Source: Candidatus Aphodosoma intestinipullorum (GTDB lineage Bacteria > Bacteroidota > Bacteroidia > Bacteroidales > Paludibacteraceae). Taken from it: a DNA stretch of 42,238 bases. Within the stretch, counting starts at the first letter, position 1, and every line of letters begins with the position of its first letter. The stretch covers positions 1 through 42,238 of the forward strand of contig JADIMV010000140.1 in the NCBI GenBank assembly GCA_017694515.1. Reading direction: 5' to 3'. This document shows, piece after piece, positions 1-8,869 of this stretch. The notes beneath the pieces are model-generated. The model did no database searches. It saw nothing but the letters and a program-made list of their open reading frames with translations, and was not told where the DNA came from. The position numbers were made by a program, and so were the translations under genes.

Positions 1-1493
1 CCGTAGGGCGTGAGACGTGGAACAATGTTCAGTACCGCCTTGACCGGGAAACAAATGCGATAGAGGAGACAGTGCTCGGCACATACTCCCAGATACCGCT
101 GCGACTGGCGTGGGCCATCACCATACATAAGAGTCAGGGACTGACGTTCGACAGGGTAATTATCGATGCGGGGGCGGCGTTTGCCTCCGGTCAGGTGTAT
201 GTCGCACTGAGCCGTTGCCGTACGCTCGACGGCATAGTATTCACCACTCCGATTAATCCGGACAGCCTGTCGGTCAGCAGCCACATTATTGGCTATTCGT
301 CGTCGCGCCTGCCCGTCGGGGAGCTTGAAAAGATGGCCGAGGCCATGAAACGGCAGTATAATTTGCAGATACTCATAAGGCTGTTCGGCATGGACGACAT
401 GATGGAGAGCGTGCGAGACTTCACAGACGCGTTTATGCGTCTCTCGTCAGATTTCACCGGAGGTGCGGAGGAGTATCTGGAAAAGTTGCGCGGGTGCGCT
501 ATGGATATATACACAGTTGCGCAGAAGTTTATCATACAGCTCGACACGCTTGCGCAGTCGCGTTCGCCGCGCCTGGGTGAGAGGATAGCCGCCGCGTCGG
601 CGTATTTCACGGAGCGGCTCGGGGAGATGCTGTCGCTTTTCGCGTCATCGCCGCTCATGACCGATTCGCGTGCGGAGGCAGATGAATATATAGAACAGCT
701 GAAAGCCCTGCATGAGACAGTGGCACAACGGGAGTGGATTATTGACGGCATAAAGGAGGACTACTCCGTGTCGAACTATTTTGCCGTCAAGGCATCATTC
801 CGCACGCCGGACTTCACGGTGAAAGCCTATTCAGGCGATAATGTGCGCACGCTTATCAGGACAGAGCATCCCGCGCTGTATAAGCTCCTCGCGGCGAAAC
901 GGAATGAGATATGCGAGGAACGGTCATTGCCAGTCTACATGGTCGCCTCAACCAAGATGCTTGCAGAGATGGCCGACGCGCTGCCAGTCACAGCCGAAGA
1001 ACTGATGAAAATCAAGGGGTTCGGTCGAGTGAAAGCCAAGAGCTACGGTCAGGATTTCATAGACATAATAAAGGAATACTGCGATGAGAACGGAATAGCG
1101 CCGCAGGAGAGAGTGATGCCGTTCAGCCCTGAGACCAATGGTGACACGGAGGACAAGGATAAACCGAAACGGGAGAAGCGTCGCAAAGGCAAATCACTGG
1201 AGGAGAGCCTCGAACTGTTCCGCCGGGGAATGTCGGTAGATGAGGTAGCTGCGGCCAAGGGGCTGGCACGCTCCACTATCATGGGACATCTGCAGAGGCT
1301 TGTTCGCTCGGGAGAGGTACAGGCACGTGACCATGTGCCGGAGGAGAAATACCACGCGGCGCAGGAGGCTCTTGCGGAAAGTGGCGACACGGCTTCGCTA
1401 TCCTCTGTATATGAGGCTCTCGGCGGCAGCCTGACATACGATGAACTCAGGCTTGTGAGGGCGCAGATGGAGGCCGACGGGGTGTTCGGGTGA
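1..1493 (+). CDS. Helicase C-terminal part with HRDC and HTH domains (5' partial)
   Basis: The frame is open from the left edge of the window (codons start at base 3), so the GTG used by the ORF track at 72 is not a real start and the ATPase N-terminus lies outside. What remains begins with superfamily 1 helicase C-terminal motifs: [11 protein letters not shown] (motif V type) and [10 protein letters not shown] (motif VI, with the ALSR arginine finger). This matches the UvrD_C_2/PIF1-like group. A long helical middle follows, then an HRDC-like domain at about track residues 280-338 ([16 protein letters not shown]) that probably binds nucleic acid. Last comes a charged linker and an HTH_40-like winged helix at about 370-470 ([18 protein letters not shown]). 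Such helicase-HRDC-HTH fusions are common in Bacteroidetes; a role in DNA repair or replication restart is inference. The stop lies 14 bases from the convergent tdk stop with no terminator between. Confidence 0.88.
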   Translation, partial: VGRETWNNVQYRLDRETNAIEETVLGTYSQIPLRLAWAITIHKSQGLTFDRVIIDAGAAFASGQVYVALSRCRTLDGIVFTTPINPDSLSVSSHIIGYSSSRLPVGELEKMAEAMKRQYNLQILIRLFGMDDMMESVRDFTDAFMRLSSDFTGGAEEYLEKLRGCAMDIYTVAQKFIIQLDTLAQSRSPRLGERIAAASAYFTERLGEMLSLFASSPLMTDSRAEADEYIEQLKALHETVAQREWIIDGIKEDYSVSNYFAVKASFRTPDFTVKAYSGDNVRTLIRTEHPALYKLLAAKRNEICEERSLPVYMVASTKMLAEMADALPVTAEELMKIKGFGRVKAKSYGQDFIDIIKEYCDENGIAPQERVMPFSPETNGDTEDKDKPKREKRRKGKSLEESLELFRRGMSVDEVAAAKGLARSTIMGHLQRLVRSGEVQARDHVPEEKYHAAQEALAESGDTASLSSVYEALGGSLTYDELRLVRAQMEADGVFG

Positions 1494-1507
1494 GGTTGCC
1501 AGTCTGT

Positions 1508-2101
1508 TCAGTCTTTCTTCCCTTTCTGTTTTTCCTTGCTGTAACAGCAACGGCAGATGGGTTCATATTTGTCCGTCTCTCCAAGCAAAACCTGCTTTTC
1601 TCCCGCCACTGTGCGGTGGGATATGTAGGCCGGCGCACCGCAGCGTACGCAGACGGCGTGTTCTTTCGTCACATCATCGGCTATCGCCATGAGTGCGGGC
1701 ATCGGGCCGAACGGGTTGCCACGGAAATCCATGTCGAGTCCGGCCACAATCACGCGGTAGCCCTGTTCAGCGAGAGTGTTGCAGACATCGGTTATGCCGC
1801 TGTCGAAAAACTGCGCCTCGTCGATGCCAATGACATCGACATCGCCTGCCATCAGCAGGATATTCTGTGAGGATTCCACTGGGGTGGAGATAATGGCGTT
1901 GTTGTCATGGCTGACAACTTCGGTTTCCGAATAGCGCGTGTCTATACATGGTTTGAAGATTTCCACTTTCTGTTTCGCAATCTTGGCCCGCTTGAGCCGT
2001 CTCAGCAGTTCTTCCGTCTTGCCTGAGAACATAGACCCGCAGATCACTTCTATGCTGCCGCGCTGGTGGCCGGTGCAGATGTTCGATTCGAAAAAATACA
2101 T
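1508..2101 (-). CDS. tdk: Thymidine kinase (type II)
   Basis: Phosphorylates thymidine to dTMP with ATP in the cytoplasmic salvage pathway. The 197-residue length is normal for the tetrameric, zinc-containing bacterial type. A Walker A loop GSMFSGKT lies at residues 22-29. The catalytic glutamate is E95 in IDEAQFF. A C-terminal zinc site is visible as CVRC followed by CRCC. The lysine-rich C-terminal tail is usual. The ATG at 2101 gives an N-terminus of normal length before the first strand (GSIEVICG). The gene converges on the helicase gene and is transcribed away from the acidic-protein/rsmI operon; a thymidine kinase next to those genes is an arrangement I associate with Bacteroidales. No convincing promoter was seen upstream on the minus strand. 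Identification is firm from motifs and length. Confidence 0.97.
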   Translation of the reverse strand: MYFFESNICTGHQRGSIEVICGSMFSGKTEELLRRLKRAKIAKQKVEIFKPCIDTRYSETEVVSHDNNAIISTPVESSQNILLMAGDVDVIGIDEAQFFDSGITDVCNTLAEQGYRVIVAGLDMDFRGNPFGPMPALMAIADDVTKEHAVCVRCGAPAYISHRTVAGEKQVLLGETDKYEPICRCCYSKEKQKGKKD

Positions 2102-2185
2102 AGATTACAAGTGAGGTTTCCATTATATGGACTTGAACATGAAAATTTATATGGTAAATATATGCGATGATTAATCCTTTTGTCG

Positions 2186-2232
2186 TATCTTTGCGTGCTT
2201 GCACACGCAAGATAGGATGCGCCTCGGCAATG
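2186..2232 (+). repeat. Hairpin repeat with TATCTTTG box, copy C
   Basis: The segment begins TATCTTTGCGTGC, has a short loop, then CACGCAAGATA, so the arms form a hairpin that includes the promoter-like box. It continues GGATGCGCCTCGGCAATGC. The same layout recurs at 11929-11980 upstream of the M6 peptidase gene. TATCTTTG fits the Bacteroidetes -7 consensus TAnnTTTG, but no TTG is found at the usual distance upstream here. Dispersed repeat; function unknown. Confidence 0.6.
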
Positions 2233-2350
2233 CTATATATGACCAACTGCCGTCGGCCATTACAAGCCGCTGCACTATGCCCTGGCATTATGCCACGGCA
2301 TATGACAGAGCACAGTACAACGTCTTGTAAAGCAAAACTGCCGTTTTGCA

Positions 2351-2382
2351 TTTAGCATTGCTCTCGGCTTTCACTATCTTTG
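2351..2382 (+). promoter_or_regulatory. Possible promoter for the acidic-protein/rsmI operon
   Basis: TATCTTTG at 2375-2382 fits the Bacteroidetes -7 element TAnnTTTG. TTTA at 2351-2354, 20 bases upstream, is a one-mismatch -33 element. The segment CTCTCGGCTTTCACTATCTTTG closely resembles the one at 11915-11936. The predicted transcript start is about 115 bases before the ATG at 2502. Confidence 0.45.
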
Positions 2383-2501
2383 TTCTGCCGTTGCGGCGGT
2401 GTTCGGAGTGCAAAGTTAGTCCAATTAGGATTTACTGCCAAACGCGGCGGTGCGGTGTGCCGTATCAAAAACAGTTTCTGAGAATAAGTGTGTATGAAAA
2501 T

Positions 2502-3545
2502 ATGAGTAGAGAAGTATTGATAGCCTTGATAGACAAGGATATAAAGGAGCTGGCGAAACTCACTTGCGGACTTTCCGCCATGAATGAGTTCCCCGCACCA
2601 TATATGGAACTGGCTGTGGACAAGGCCAAGGCGTTGGTAGACAACCTTACGGCTCTTTCGTCCGCCGGACATACATCAGTTGCCGAAGCGGAGAGGGATT
2701 GCGGTGCGCAGCACGATGTGCATGAGAAGGCATTGGAGTGCATTGTTGTATCTCAGCCGTTTGCGGCGGATGACACTGAGTGCGAGCCGTGTTGCGCTGA
2801 CGATAAGGCGGGACAGGATGTCACAGTTGAGACAACGGCTGCCGCAGAGCCTGAACCTGTGCCGGTAGCTGTGGAGCATAAGGAGGAAAGTGAGCCTGTT
2901 GCTGAAGAGGTTGTTGGAGGGGAGGAATTTGCGTCAGACGTTGAAGCGGAACAGACTGAGACAGATGTTGCTTTGGAGACATCGCCAGAGAATGCGGTTA
3001 CCTCGGAGGCGGATGCCGTAGGAGATATGTCCGCCGGTCACGATGATGCCGTTGAGGAGGTTACTGGGGATGTGGTCGATACTGATGAGGAGAAAATTGA
3101 CAGTCAGGAAGATATTGTTGCTCATGAAGAGCCTGCCGATGTCGCTGAAAGGAAGGCAACGGTCATGCCGGTTGCCGAGGAGAAGGACGATGTGCCTCTT
3201 GCCGAGTCTGTCCAGCATGTGACAACCGTGGCTGATGCATTGAGGTCGGGCGAGTCGCTGCACGACACCCTTTCCAAGGAGCAGGACAACAACACAATAG
3301 CCGCATCGGTGGCAGCCAAGAAGATAGCTGACCTGAAAACGGCTCTGACCCTCGCGGACCGTTTCCGTTTCCAGAGGGAGCTGTTCGGCGGAGACGGAGA
3401 GAAGATGATGCAGGCGTTGGCTGATTTCAACGCTATGGGCTCTATAGCCGAGGCTAAAAAATATATAGACACGAAACTGTCGTGGCGTATGGATACTCCC
3501 TGTGTCGAGACATTCATGGCTCTGTTGGAAAGGCGTTATATGTAA
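2502..3545 (+). CDS. Conserved hypothetical protein with acidic central region
   Basis: The ORF track begins at 2346, but the first 52 residues look like translated promoter DNA. I take the ATG at 2502 (MSREVLIALIDKDI), giving 347 residues. A helical N-terminal block (about 1-55) and a C-terminal block (about 265-347, containing DRFRFQRELFGG and FMALLERRY) look folded and resemble a Bacteroidales protein of unknown function that I recall beside rsmI. Between them lie about 200 residues very rich in Glu, Asp, Val and Ala, probably disordered. There is no signal peptide or membrane segment, so it should be cytoplasmic. It ends 4 bases before rsmI, so the two are probably co-transcribed. No function can be named. 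Confidence 0.8.
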   Translation: MSREVLIALIDKDIKELAKLTCGLSAMNEFPAPYMELAVDKAKALVDNLTALSSAGHTSVAEAERDCGAQHDVHEKALECIVVSQPFAADDTECEPCCADDKAGQDVTVETTAAAEPEPVPVAVEHKEESEPVAEEVVGGEEFASDVEAEQTETDVALETSPENAVTSEADAVGDMSAGHDDAVEEVTGDVVDTDEEKIDSQEDIVAHEEPADVAERKATVMPVAEEKDDVPLAESVQHVTTVADALRSGESLHDTLSKEQDNNTIAASVAAKKIADLKTALTLADRFRFQRELFGGDGEKMMQALADFNAMGSIAEAKKYIDTKLSWRMDTPCVETFMALLERRYM

Positions 3546-3549
3546 GGCG

Positions 3550-4272
3550 ATGGATGACAAGACTCCGAGACTGTATCTGATACCAACGCCGGTAGGCAAC
3601 CTTGAAGACATAACCCTGCGTGCGCTCAGGCTTCTGAAAGAGGTGGATCTGGTACTCGCGGAGGACACTCGGACAACGGGCATACTGTTCCGTCATTTCG
3701 ACATACACACGCCCATGATGCCGCATCATAAGTTCAACGAGCACAAGACTGTGGAACGCATAGCCGACCGCATAGAGGGAGGTGAGACAGTGGCACTTGT
3801 CTCTGATGCAGGTACTCCCTCCATTTCCGACCCGGGCTTCATGCTCGTGCGCGAGTGTGTAGGCCGTGGAGTAAAGGTGGAGTGTCTGCCCGGTGCGACG
3901 GCGTTTGTCCCGGCTCTTGTAGACTCAGGACTGCCTTCCGACAGATTCTGTTTCGAGGGTTTCCTGCCGCAGAAAAAGGGACGGATGAAAAGGCTTGAGG
4001 CACTGCGTGAGGAGACGCGCACGATGATTTTCTACGAGTCGCCTTTCCGTCTGGTCAAGTTTCTGATGCAGCTTGCCGAGGTGTTCGGAGGCGTGCGACG
4101 CGCTTCAGTGTCGAGAGAGATATCAAAGGTGCATGAGACCACAGTGCGAGGTACGCTTGACGGGCTTGTTTCCTTTTTCACAGCCAATGCACCTAAGGGA
4201 GAGATAGTTGTGGTTGTAGCCGGAGCCGGCATGGATGAAGATGAGACAGATGACGAGGACGTTATGGAGTAA
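3550..4272 (+). CDS. rsmI: 16S rRNA (cytidine(1402)-2'-O)-methyltransferase
   Basis: RsmI transfers a methyl group from SAM to the 2'-O of C1402 in the decoding centre of 16S rRNA. It belongs to the tetrapyrrole (CobA-like) methylase fold. The start at 3550 gives MDDKTPRLYLIPTPVGNL, with the family hallmark TPVGNLEDIT near residues 13-22. AEDTR, SDAGTPSISDPG and PGATAFVPAL follow in the usual order. The predicted 240 residues are slightly short of typical enterobacterial proteins but normal for the core domain. An acidic tail (DEDETDDEDVME) ends the protein. The track start at 3502 is rejected because it overlaps the preceding gene. It lies 4 bases after the acidic hypothetical gene and 20 bases before the lipoprotein gene, so all three are probably one operon. 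Confidence 0.96.
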   Translation: MDDKTPRLYLIPTPVGNLEDITLRALRLLKEVDLVLAEDTRTTGILFRHFDIHTPMMPHHKFNEHKTVERIADRIEGGETVALVSDAGTPSISDPGFMLVRECVGRGVKVECLPGATAFVPALVDSGLPSDRFCFEGFLPQKKGRMKRLEALREETRTMIFYESPFRLVKFLMQLAEVFGGVRRASVSREISKVHETTVRGTLDGLVSFFTANAPKGEIVVVVAGAGMDEDETDDEDVME

Positions 4273-4292
4273 GTATTGAATTCGATTTGTAT

Positions 4293-5162
4293 ATGAGATA
4301 CTTGTATGTAGTGTTGGCAATATATGCCGTGATTTCGCTTGCGTCGTGTGGTGGCGGTGTCGAGAGTGAGAGACTCCGGCACGAAAACGATTCGCTGCGT
4401 GCGGTGAACAGTCGCATAGAGGAGGAGGTCAACGCCTATTTCGATGCTGTGGCTGTGATTTCAGCCGGCATGGAGAAAGTGAAATCGATCGGCGGGTACA
4501 TTTCTTCCAGAATAGAGGAGGAGACCGATTCGCTCAACCGACTGAAAATGATAGAGGAGGACATGAGGCTTGTTGAGACCATCCTCGACAAGAACAGGCA
4601 GGACATAGAGTCGCTCAAAAAGAGGCTGGCCAACAGCGGCCTTAAAATACAGAACCTCGAGAAGACCATAGACGCTATGACTTCTGAAGTGAACTCGCTG
4701 TCGTACAGCATAGACTCGCTTAATACTGTCATAGTGCGGAAAGACAGCATGATAGCCATGCAGAAAAGCTCCATTGAAACCTTACAGGAGGATATGACCG
4801 CCCTGCGTTCGGAAAAACAGGCTGTGGACGAGGCTCTTGCCCGCCGCACAGATGAGTTTTATACCGCGTGGTATGTTTTCGGCACATCGAAGGAACTCAA
4901 AGATCAGGGCATTATAGCCCGCAGCGGGGCGTTTTCGCAGAAGAAGGTTCTGGAGGGCGATTTTAACCGCGACTATTTCGTGAAAGTGGATCGCAGGGAG
5001 ATAAGCCATATACCGCTATATGCAAAGAAAGCAAAGGTGCTGACATTGCACCCGGCCGATTCATATATTCTTGAGAAGCAGGGGGGGCAGTACACGCTGC
5101 GCATCATCGATGCAGATGCATTCTGGAGCGTGTCGCGCTATCTGGTCGTGATGATCAACTGA
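4293..5162 (+). CDS. Coiled-coil lipoprotein of unknown function
   Basis: The ATG at 4293 gives 289 residues. The track's TTG at 4287 adds only two residues and is less likely. The N-terminus is a lipoprotein signal peptide with lipobox LASC, so Cys19 would be acylated. Residues from about 25 to 185 are almost all charged heptad-like helix (LRHENDSLRAVNSRIEEE, SLKKRLANSGLKIQNLEK), predicting a long coiled coil. A compact C-terminal domain of about 100 residues follows (FYTAWYVFGTSKELKDQGII to the end). The Cys-Gly-Gly-Gly start lacks an obvious acidic surface-export signal, so it may face the periplasm (inference). It follows rsmI by 20 bases and is probably the last gene of that operon. I do not recognise a characterised homologue. 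Confidence 0.85.
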   Translation: MRYLYVVLAIYAVISLASCGGGVESERLRHENDSLRAVNSRIEEEVNAYFDAVAVISAGMEKVKSIGGYISSRIEEETDSLNRLKMIEEDMRLVETILDKNRQDIESLKKRLANSGLKIQNLEKTIDAMTSEVNSLSYSIDSLNTVIVRKDSMIAMQKSSIETLQEDMTALRSEKQAVDEALARRTDEFYTAWYVFGTSKELKDQGIIARSGAFSQKKVLEGDFNRDYFVKVDRREISHIPLYAKKAKVLTLHPADSYILEKQGGQYTLRIIDADAFWSVSRYLVVMIN

Positions 5163-5293
5163 ACAGGCGTATCGTGGAGAAAACTGGCGATATCTCCGAA
5201 GTCCAAGTGTTAAAACGGAAGTTTTATCGCGATACTGGTTCGATATTTGTCATCTGAATCATATGTTTTATAACATATTGTCGTGACCTTATG

Positions 5294-5331
5294 AAGTGCA
5301 AGGCATAAAGGCATAACGTCATGCCTCACTT
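5294..5331 (+). terminator. Stem-loop, possible operon end
   Basis: AAGTG-CAA-GGCAT pairs with ATGCC-T-CACTT across a 14-base loop, leaving a small internal bulge. There is only a weak T-rich tail (TTGCTATTTG), so termination is uncertain. It sits between the rsmI-lipoprotein operon and the susC promoter. Confidence 0.4.
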
Positions 5332-5467
5332 TGCTATTTGCGCGTAAGATATTGATATTCAGTGATGATAGTGATGGTTGTTTACAACAGGGCTTGGCAA
5401 TCTGCGTATGCAGGAAAAACAGATTTCAGAGTGTTTGAGAATAAAACTATAATTTTTATGCCAGGTC

Positions 5468-5498
5468 TTGTGTATTAGAACATGATTATATAACTTTG
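5468..5498 (+). promoter_or_regulatory. Bacteroidetes-type promoter for susCD operon
   Basis: TTG at 5468-5470, a 20-base spacer, then TAACTTTG at 5491-5498 fit the -33/-7 consensus of the Bacteroidetes primary sigma factor (TTG and TAnnTTTG). The start of transcription is expected near 5504. Confidence 0.7.
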
Positions 5499-5621
5499 CT
5501 GATTAGATAGTATGTATGTGGGGGAGTATTGTGCGCATCCATGGCGCAAATACAGTATAATGGGGAAGACAGAGACTCAATACATTATTTATAAACAACT
5601 AAAAACGAAAAAGTATTATCT

Positions 5622-8600
5622 ATGAGAAAACTAGCGCTATTGTTCGCTGCGCTGCTGCTGTGTGCGGGAGCAGTTTTCGGACAGGAGAAGACGGTTTCCG
5701 GTACAGTCATGTCCTCGGCGGACAACTTACCGGTCATCGGAGCTGCTGTTCAGGTGAAAGGTGCGGAGTCCGTGGGTACGATTACGGATTTCGACGGTAA
5801 ATTTACTATCACTCTGCCCGAAGGTACCACGACGTTGGTCATCTCTTTCATGGGTCTTCAGACTCAGGAAGTTGTGGCCAAAAACGGCATGGTTGTGACT
5901 CTTAACGAGGAGGCGACAGAGATGGACGAGGTGATGGTTGTCGCTTATGGTACTACCACGAAGAAGACCTATTCGGGTGCCGCGACAGTCGTGAAGGGCG
6001 AGACACTCGAGAAGAAGAATCCTACCGAGGTCACCAAGGCACTGGCGGGTGAGATTGCCGGCGTGCAGGTCATAACGACCAGCGGACAGCCGGGTACAAA
6101 CGCTTCGATCTCTATCCGTAACATCGGTTCGTTCTCGTCGTCTACAGCACCTCTTTATGTGGTTGACGGTATACCTTACGATGGTGATATCTCTGCTATA
6201 GACCCGTCAGATATAGCATCGACTACTGTGTTGAAAGATGCAACAGCAACAGCACTTTACGGTTCGCGTGGATCTAACGGTGTCATCCTCATCACGACCA
6301 AAAAAGGTACGGCAGGAGAGGCTGGACAGATAGACGTAGATGTAAAGTATGGTGCCAATATGCGTTTGATACCGCTCTATGAGACAGTACAGAATCCTGA
6401 GACATTTATGGAACTTGCATGGCAGGGTCTGTATAATAACTATGCAAGGACAATGGATGACGCGCAGGCGCGCCAGAGCGCGACGGACAACCTTATTTCC
6501 GGAAGCTGCATACCGTCACGCTATAACATGTGGACAACCAATGCGCTGATAGACCCGAGAACCGGGAAATTCCGTACCAATGGTGTAAGGCTTAAACAGG
6601 GATATGTTGATGATCCGTACACCACATGGGAGGACAATATCTTCCGCGTGGGTCAGAAACTCGACGCTTCAGTGAAGATACACGGAGGTTCGGACAAGAC
6701 CACATACTATACATCTATCGGTTACCTGATGGACGAGGGTTACTATATGTCGTCAGACTATAACCGCTTTACGGCGCGTGCCAACATAGACCATCAGGCC
6801 AAGAAATGGCTGAAAGGTAACATGAACATGTCATACGCATATTTCACGATGAACTCTCCGGGTCAGGAGACAGACGGTACGATGAACAACGGTTTCATGT
6901 ATGTGAACAATGCACCGTGCATATATCCTGTTTTCGTGCGTGATGAGAACGGTTACAGAGTAGCCGACACTCAGATAGGAGGTTACCAGTATGACTACGG
7001 TATGTATGCCGACGGCGGTTCGCGCCTTTACGGCCCGGGCATCAACCCGGCGGGCGCATTGCAGCTTGACCGTACATATCAGTCAGGCCATCAGTTCACC
7101 GGTAACGCGATGCTGGAGGTTACATTCGTCAAGGGTCTTACCTTGACTGCCAATATCGGTCTCCAGTACCTTATGGTAGACTATAAGGATCTCACGAACC
7201 AGTACTATGGCGATGCACAGGGTGTAGGCCGTGTTACAAACCAGATATCGAACAACCTTAGCTTTACGGCCAACCAGATTTTGGCATATAACACCACTAT
7301 AGCCAATGACCACAACCTGAGCGCATTCGTGGCACATGAGTCCCAGTACTATGGTTCGGGATATGTAGGCGGCAGCAAGAACTATACGGCGCGCCCCAAC
7401 GGCATTTATCTTTCAAATGCTGCTGAGATGTCTGCTATAGCCGGTGATTATGACTGTTATACTCTGGATTCTTATTTCGGTCAGGTACGCTATAACTATA
7501 AGGAGCGTTATCTGTTCGATGGTAATATACGTGCCGATGGTTCTTCCCGTTTCGCAAAGGGACATCGTTGGGGTGTGTTCGGGTCTCTCGGTGTATCGTG
7601 GATTATCTCGAACGAGGACTTCATGCAGAATGTGAACCTGTTGCGCAACCTGAAGGTCAAGGCTTCTTGGGGTCGCCTCGGTAACCAGAATATTAGCCTT
7701 TACTTGACATCTGACACATACGCTATGACAGTGTTCAGCAACCGTCCAGCGTTTGTATGGAACTCTTTCGGTACGGAAGACCTCACATGGGAGAGTTCGG
7801 AGGTATGGAATGCCGGCGTTGAGTTCGACCTTGGCAAATATCTGACCGCAGACATCAACTACTTCCATCAGACGACGACCAATATGCTTTCCGGGCGTGC
7901 CACTGCGCCGTCTCTCGGTTATTCGTCATATTATGTGAACGACGGGGAGATAGCGACACAGGGCGTAGAGTTCCAGTTTGCCATTCATGCGGTCAATACG
8001 CGTAATGTGAAATTGGATATACGTCTCAACGGAGCACACTATGACCAGGAGGTACTGCGTATGCCGCTCGAAATCGACGGGACAGAGATGCTGATGAACG
8101 GTTCGATATCGAAGGGCCGCTCGCTGTGGGACTGGATGCTTGCACATTATGAAGGTGTCAATGAAAACGGTGTGGCACAGTATACGAAAGTGACGAGAAT
8201 GGTAGAGATGGAAGACGGGACTACACAGGAAGTGTGGGTGTCCAACGTTCCGCAGGAGCTGTTGTCCAATCCCGGTCTGACAAGAAAGGATCTTAAATAT
8301 TCGGTTACTACCGATTATAACGAGGCAAGCTCGGATTATGTCAACAAGAGGGCAATGGCAGACCTTTCAGGAGGTTTCGGCTTTGACCTGTCACTGTACG
8401 GCTTCGATATATCCGCATCGTTCATGTACGGCATAGGCGGCTGGGGTTATGACAACACGTACGCCGGACTGATGCATTCGGATAAGGCGGGTACCAACAA
8501 CTGGCACGTGGATATGCTTGATGCATGGACTCCGACGAATACAAGCTCTAACATTCCGCGTCTGTCTAACGGTACTGACCGTTACAACAATGCGGCATCG

Positions 8601-8846
8601 GACCGTTTCCTGACGACCAACTCGTATCTGAACCTGTCCAATGTGCGTATAGGCTACTCATTCCCGAAAAAATGGACTGAGAAGATACTGCTCAACAACC
8701 TGAACATCTGGGTTTCGGGAGATAACCTGTTCTGCCTTTCCGCGCGTAAGGGATATATCCCGTATGCATCGGCTGACGGATCAAGCTCCGCATCGCAGTA
8801 TTCGCCGCTCAGTACAGTGATGTGCGGTATTAAACTACAATTCTAA
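5622..8846 (+). CDS. SusC/RagA-family TonB-linked outer membrane transporter
   Basis: A TonB-dependent outer-membrane channel that imports glycans or peptides bound by a partner SusD lipoprotein. The 1074 residues show, in order: a signal peptide (MRKLALLFAALLLCAGAVFG), a carboxypeptidase-regulatory-like beta domain (about 24-105, GTITDFDGKFTI), the TonB box/plug region (about 110-225, with LYVVDGIPYDGD and LYGSRGSNGVILITTKKG typical of SusC), and a large beta-barrel ending in a terminal phenylalanine (CGIKLQF). There is no N-terminal STN domain, so anti-sigma signalling is not expected. The SusD partner starts 23 bases downstream. The substrate cannot be deduced: no glycoside hydrolase lies nearby, while an M6 peptidase follows the operon, which favours peptide or glycopeptide material (inference). 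Confidence 0.97.
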   Translation: MRKLALLFAALLLCAGAVFGQEKTVSGTVMSSADNLPVIGAAVQVKGAESVGTITDFDGKFTITLPEGTTTLVISFMGLQTQEVVAKNGMVVTLNEEATEMDEVMVVAYGTTTKKTYSGAATVVKGETLEKKNPTEVTKALAGEIAGVQVITTSGQPGTNASISIRNIGSFSSSTAPLYVVDGIPYDGDISAIDPSDIASTTVLKDATATALYGSRGSNGVILITTKKGTAGEAGQIDVDVKYGANMRLIPLYETVQNPETFMELAWQGLYNNYARTMDDAQARQSATDNLISGSCIPSRYNMWTTNALIDPRTGKFRTNGVRLKQGYVDDPYTTWEDNIFRVGQKLDASVKIHGGSDKTTYYTSIGYLMDEGYYMSSDYNRFTARANIDHQAKKWLKGNMNMSYAYFTMNSPGQETDGTMNNGFMYVNNAPCIYPVFVRDENGYRVADTQIGGYQYDYGMYADGGSRLYGPGINPAGALQLDRTYQSGHQFTGNAMLEVTFVKGLTLTANIGLQYLMVDYKDLTNQYYGDAQGVGRVTNQISNNLSFTANQILAYNTTIANDHNLSAFVAHESQYYGSGYVGGSKNYTARPNGIYLSNAAEMSAIAGDYDCYTLDSYFGQVRYNYKERYLFDGNIRADGSSRFAKGHRWGVFGSLGVSWIISNEDFMQNVNLLRNLKVKASWGRLGNQNISLYLTSDTYAMTVFSNRPAFVWNSFGTEDLTWESSEVWNAGVEFDLGKYLTADINYFHQTTTNMLSGRATAPSLGYSSYYVNDGEIATQGVEFQFAIHAVNTRNVKLDIRLNGAHYDQEVLRMPLEIDGTEMLMNGSISKGRSLWDWMLAHYEGVNENGVAQYTKVTRMVEMEDGTTQEVWVSNVPQELLSNPGLTRKDLKYSVTTDYNEASSDYVNKRAMADLSGGFGFDLSLYGFDISASFMYGIGGWGYDNTYAGLMHSDKAGTNNWHVDMLDAWTPTNTSSNIPRLSNGTDRYNNAASDRFLTTNSYLNLSNVRIGYSFPKKWTEKILLNNLNIWVSGDNLFCLSARKGYIPYASADGSSSASQYSPLSTVMCGIKLQF

Positions 8847-8869
8847 AACGATAAACGAGGAATAGACTT

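Larger units (their letters stand above)
2102..2501. other. Intergenic region, 400 bp, divergent, with hairpin repeat
   Basis: This separates the divergent tdk and acidic-protein genes. It holds two TATCTTTG boxes facing the plus-strand gene (2186-2193 and 2375-2382). It also holds an imperfect long inverted repeat: the segment around 2208-2232 resembles the reverse complement of 2351-2382. The ORF-track proteins starting inside it (for example at 2167, 2346 and on the minus strand) have no recognisable features and are judged spurious. Confidence 0.6.
5163..5621. other. Intergenic region, 459 bp, upstream of the susCD operon
   Basis: No coding sequence is visible. It contains a stem-loop at 5294-5331 and a well-formed Bacteroidetes promoter at 5468-5498. 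It is more AT-rich than the flanking genes. The predicted leader from the promoter to the SusC start is about 118 bases, longer than most in this window. Confidence 0.6.
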
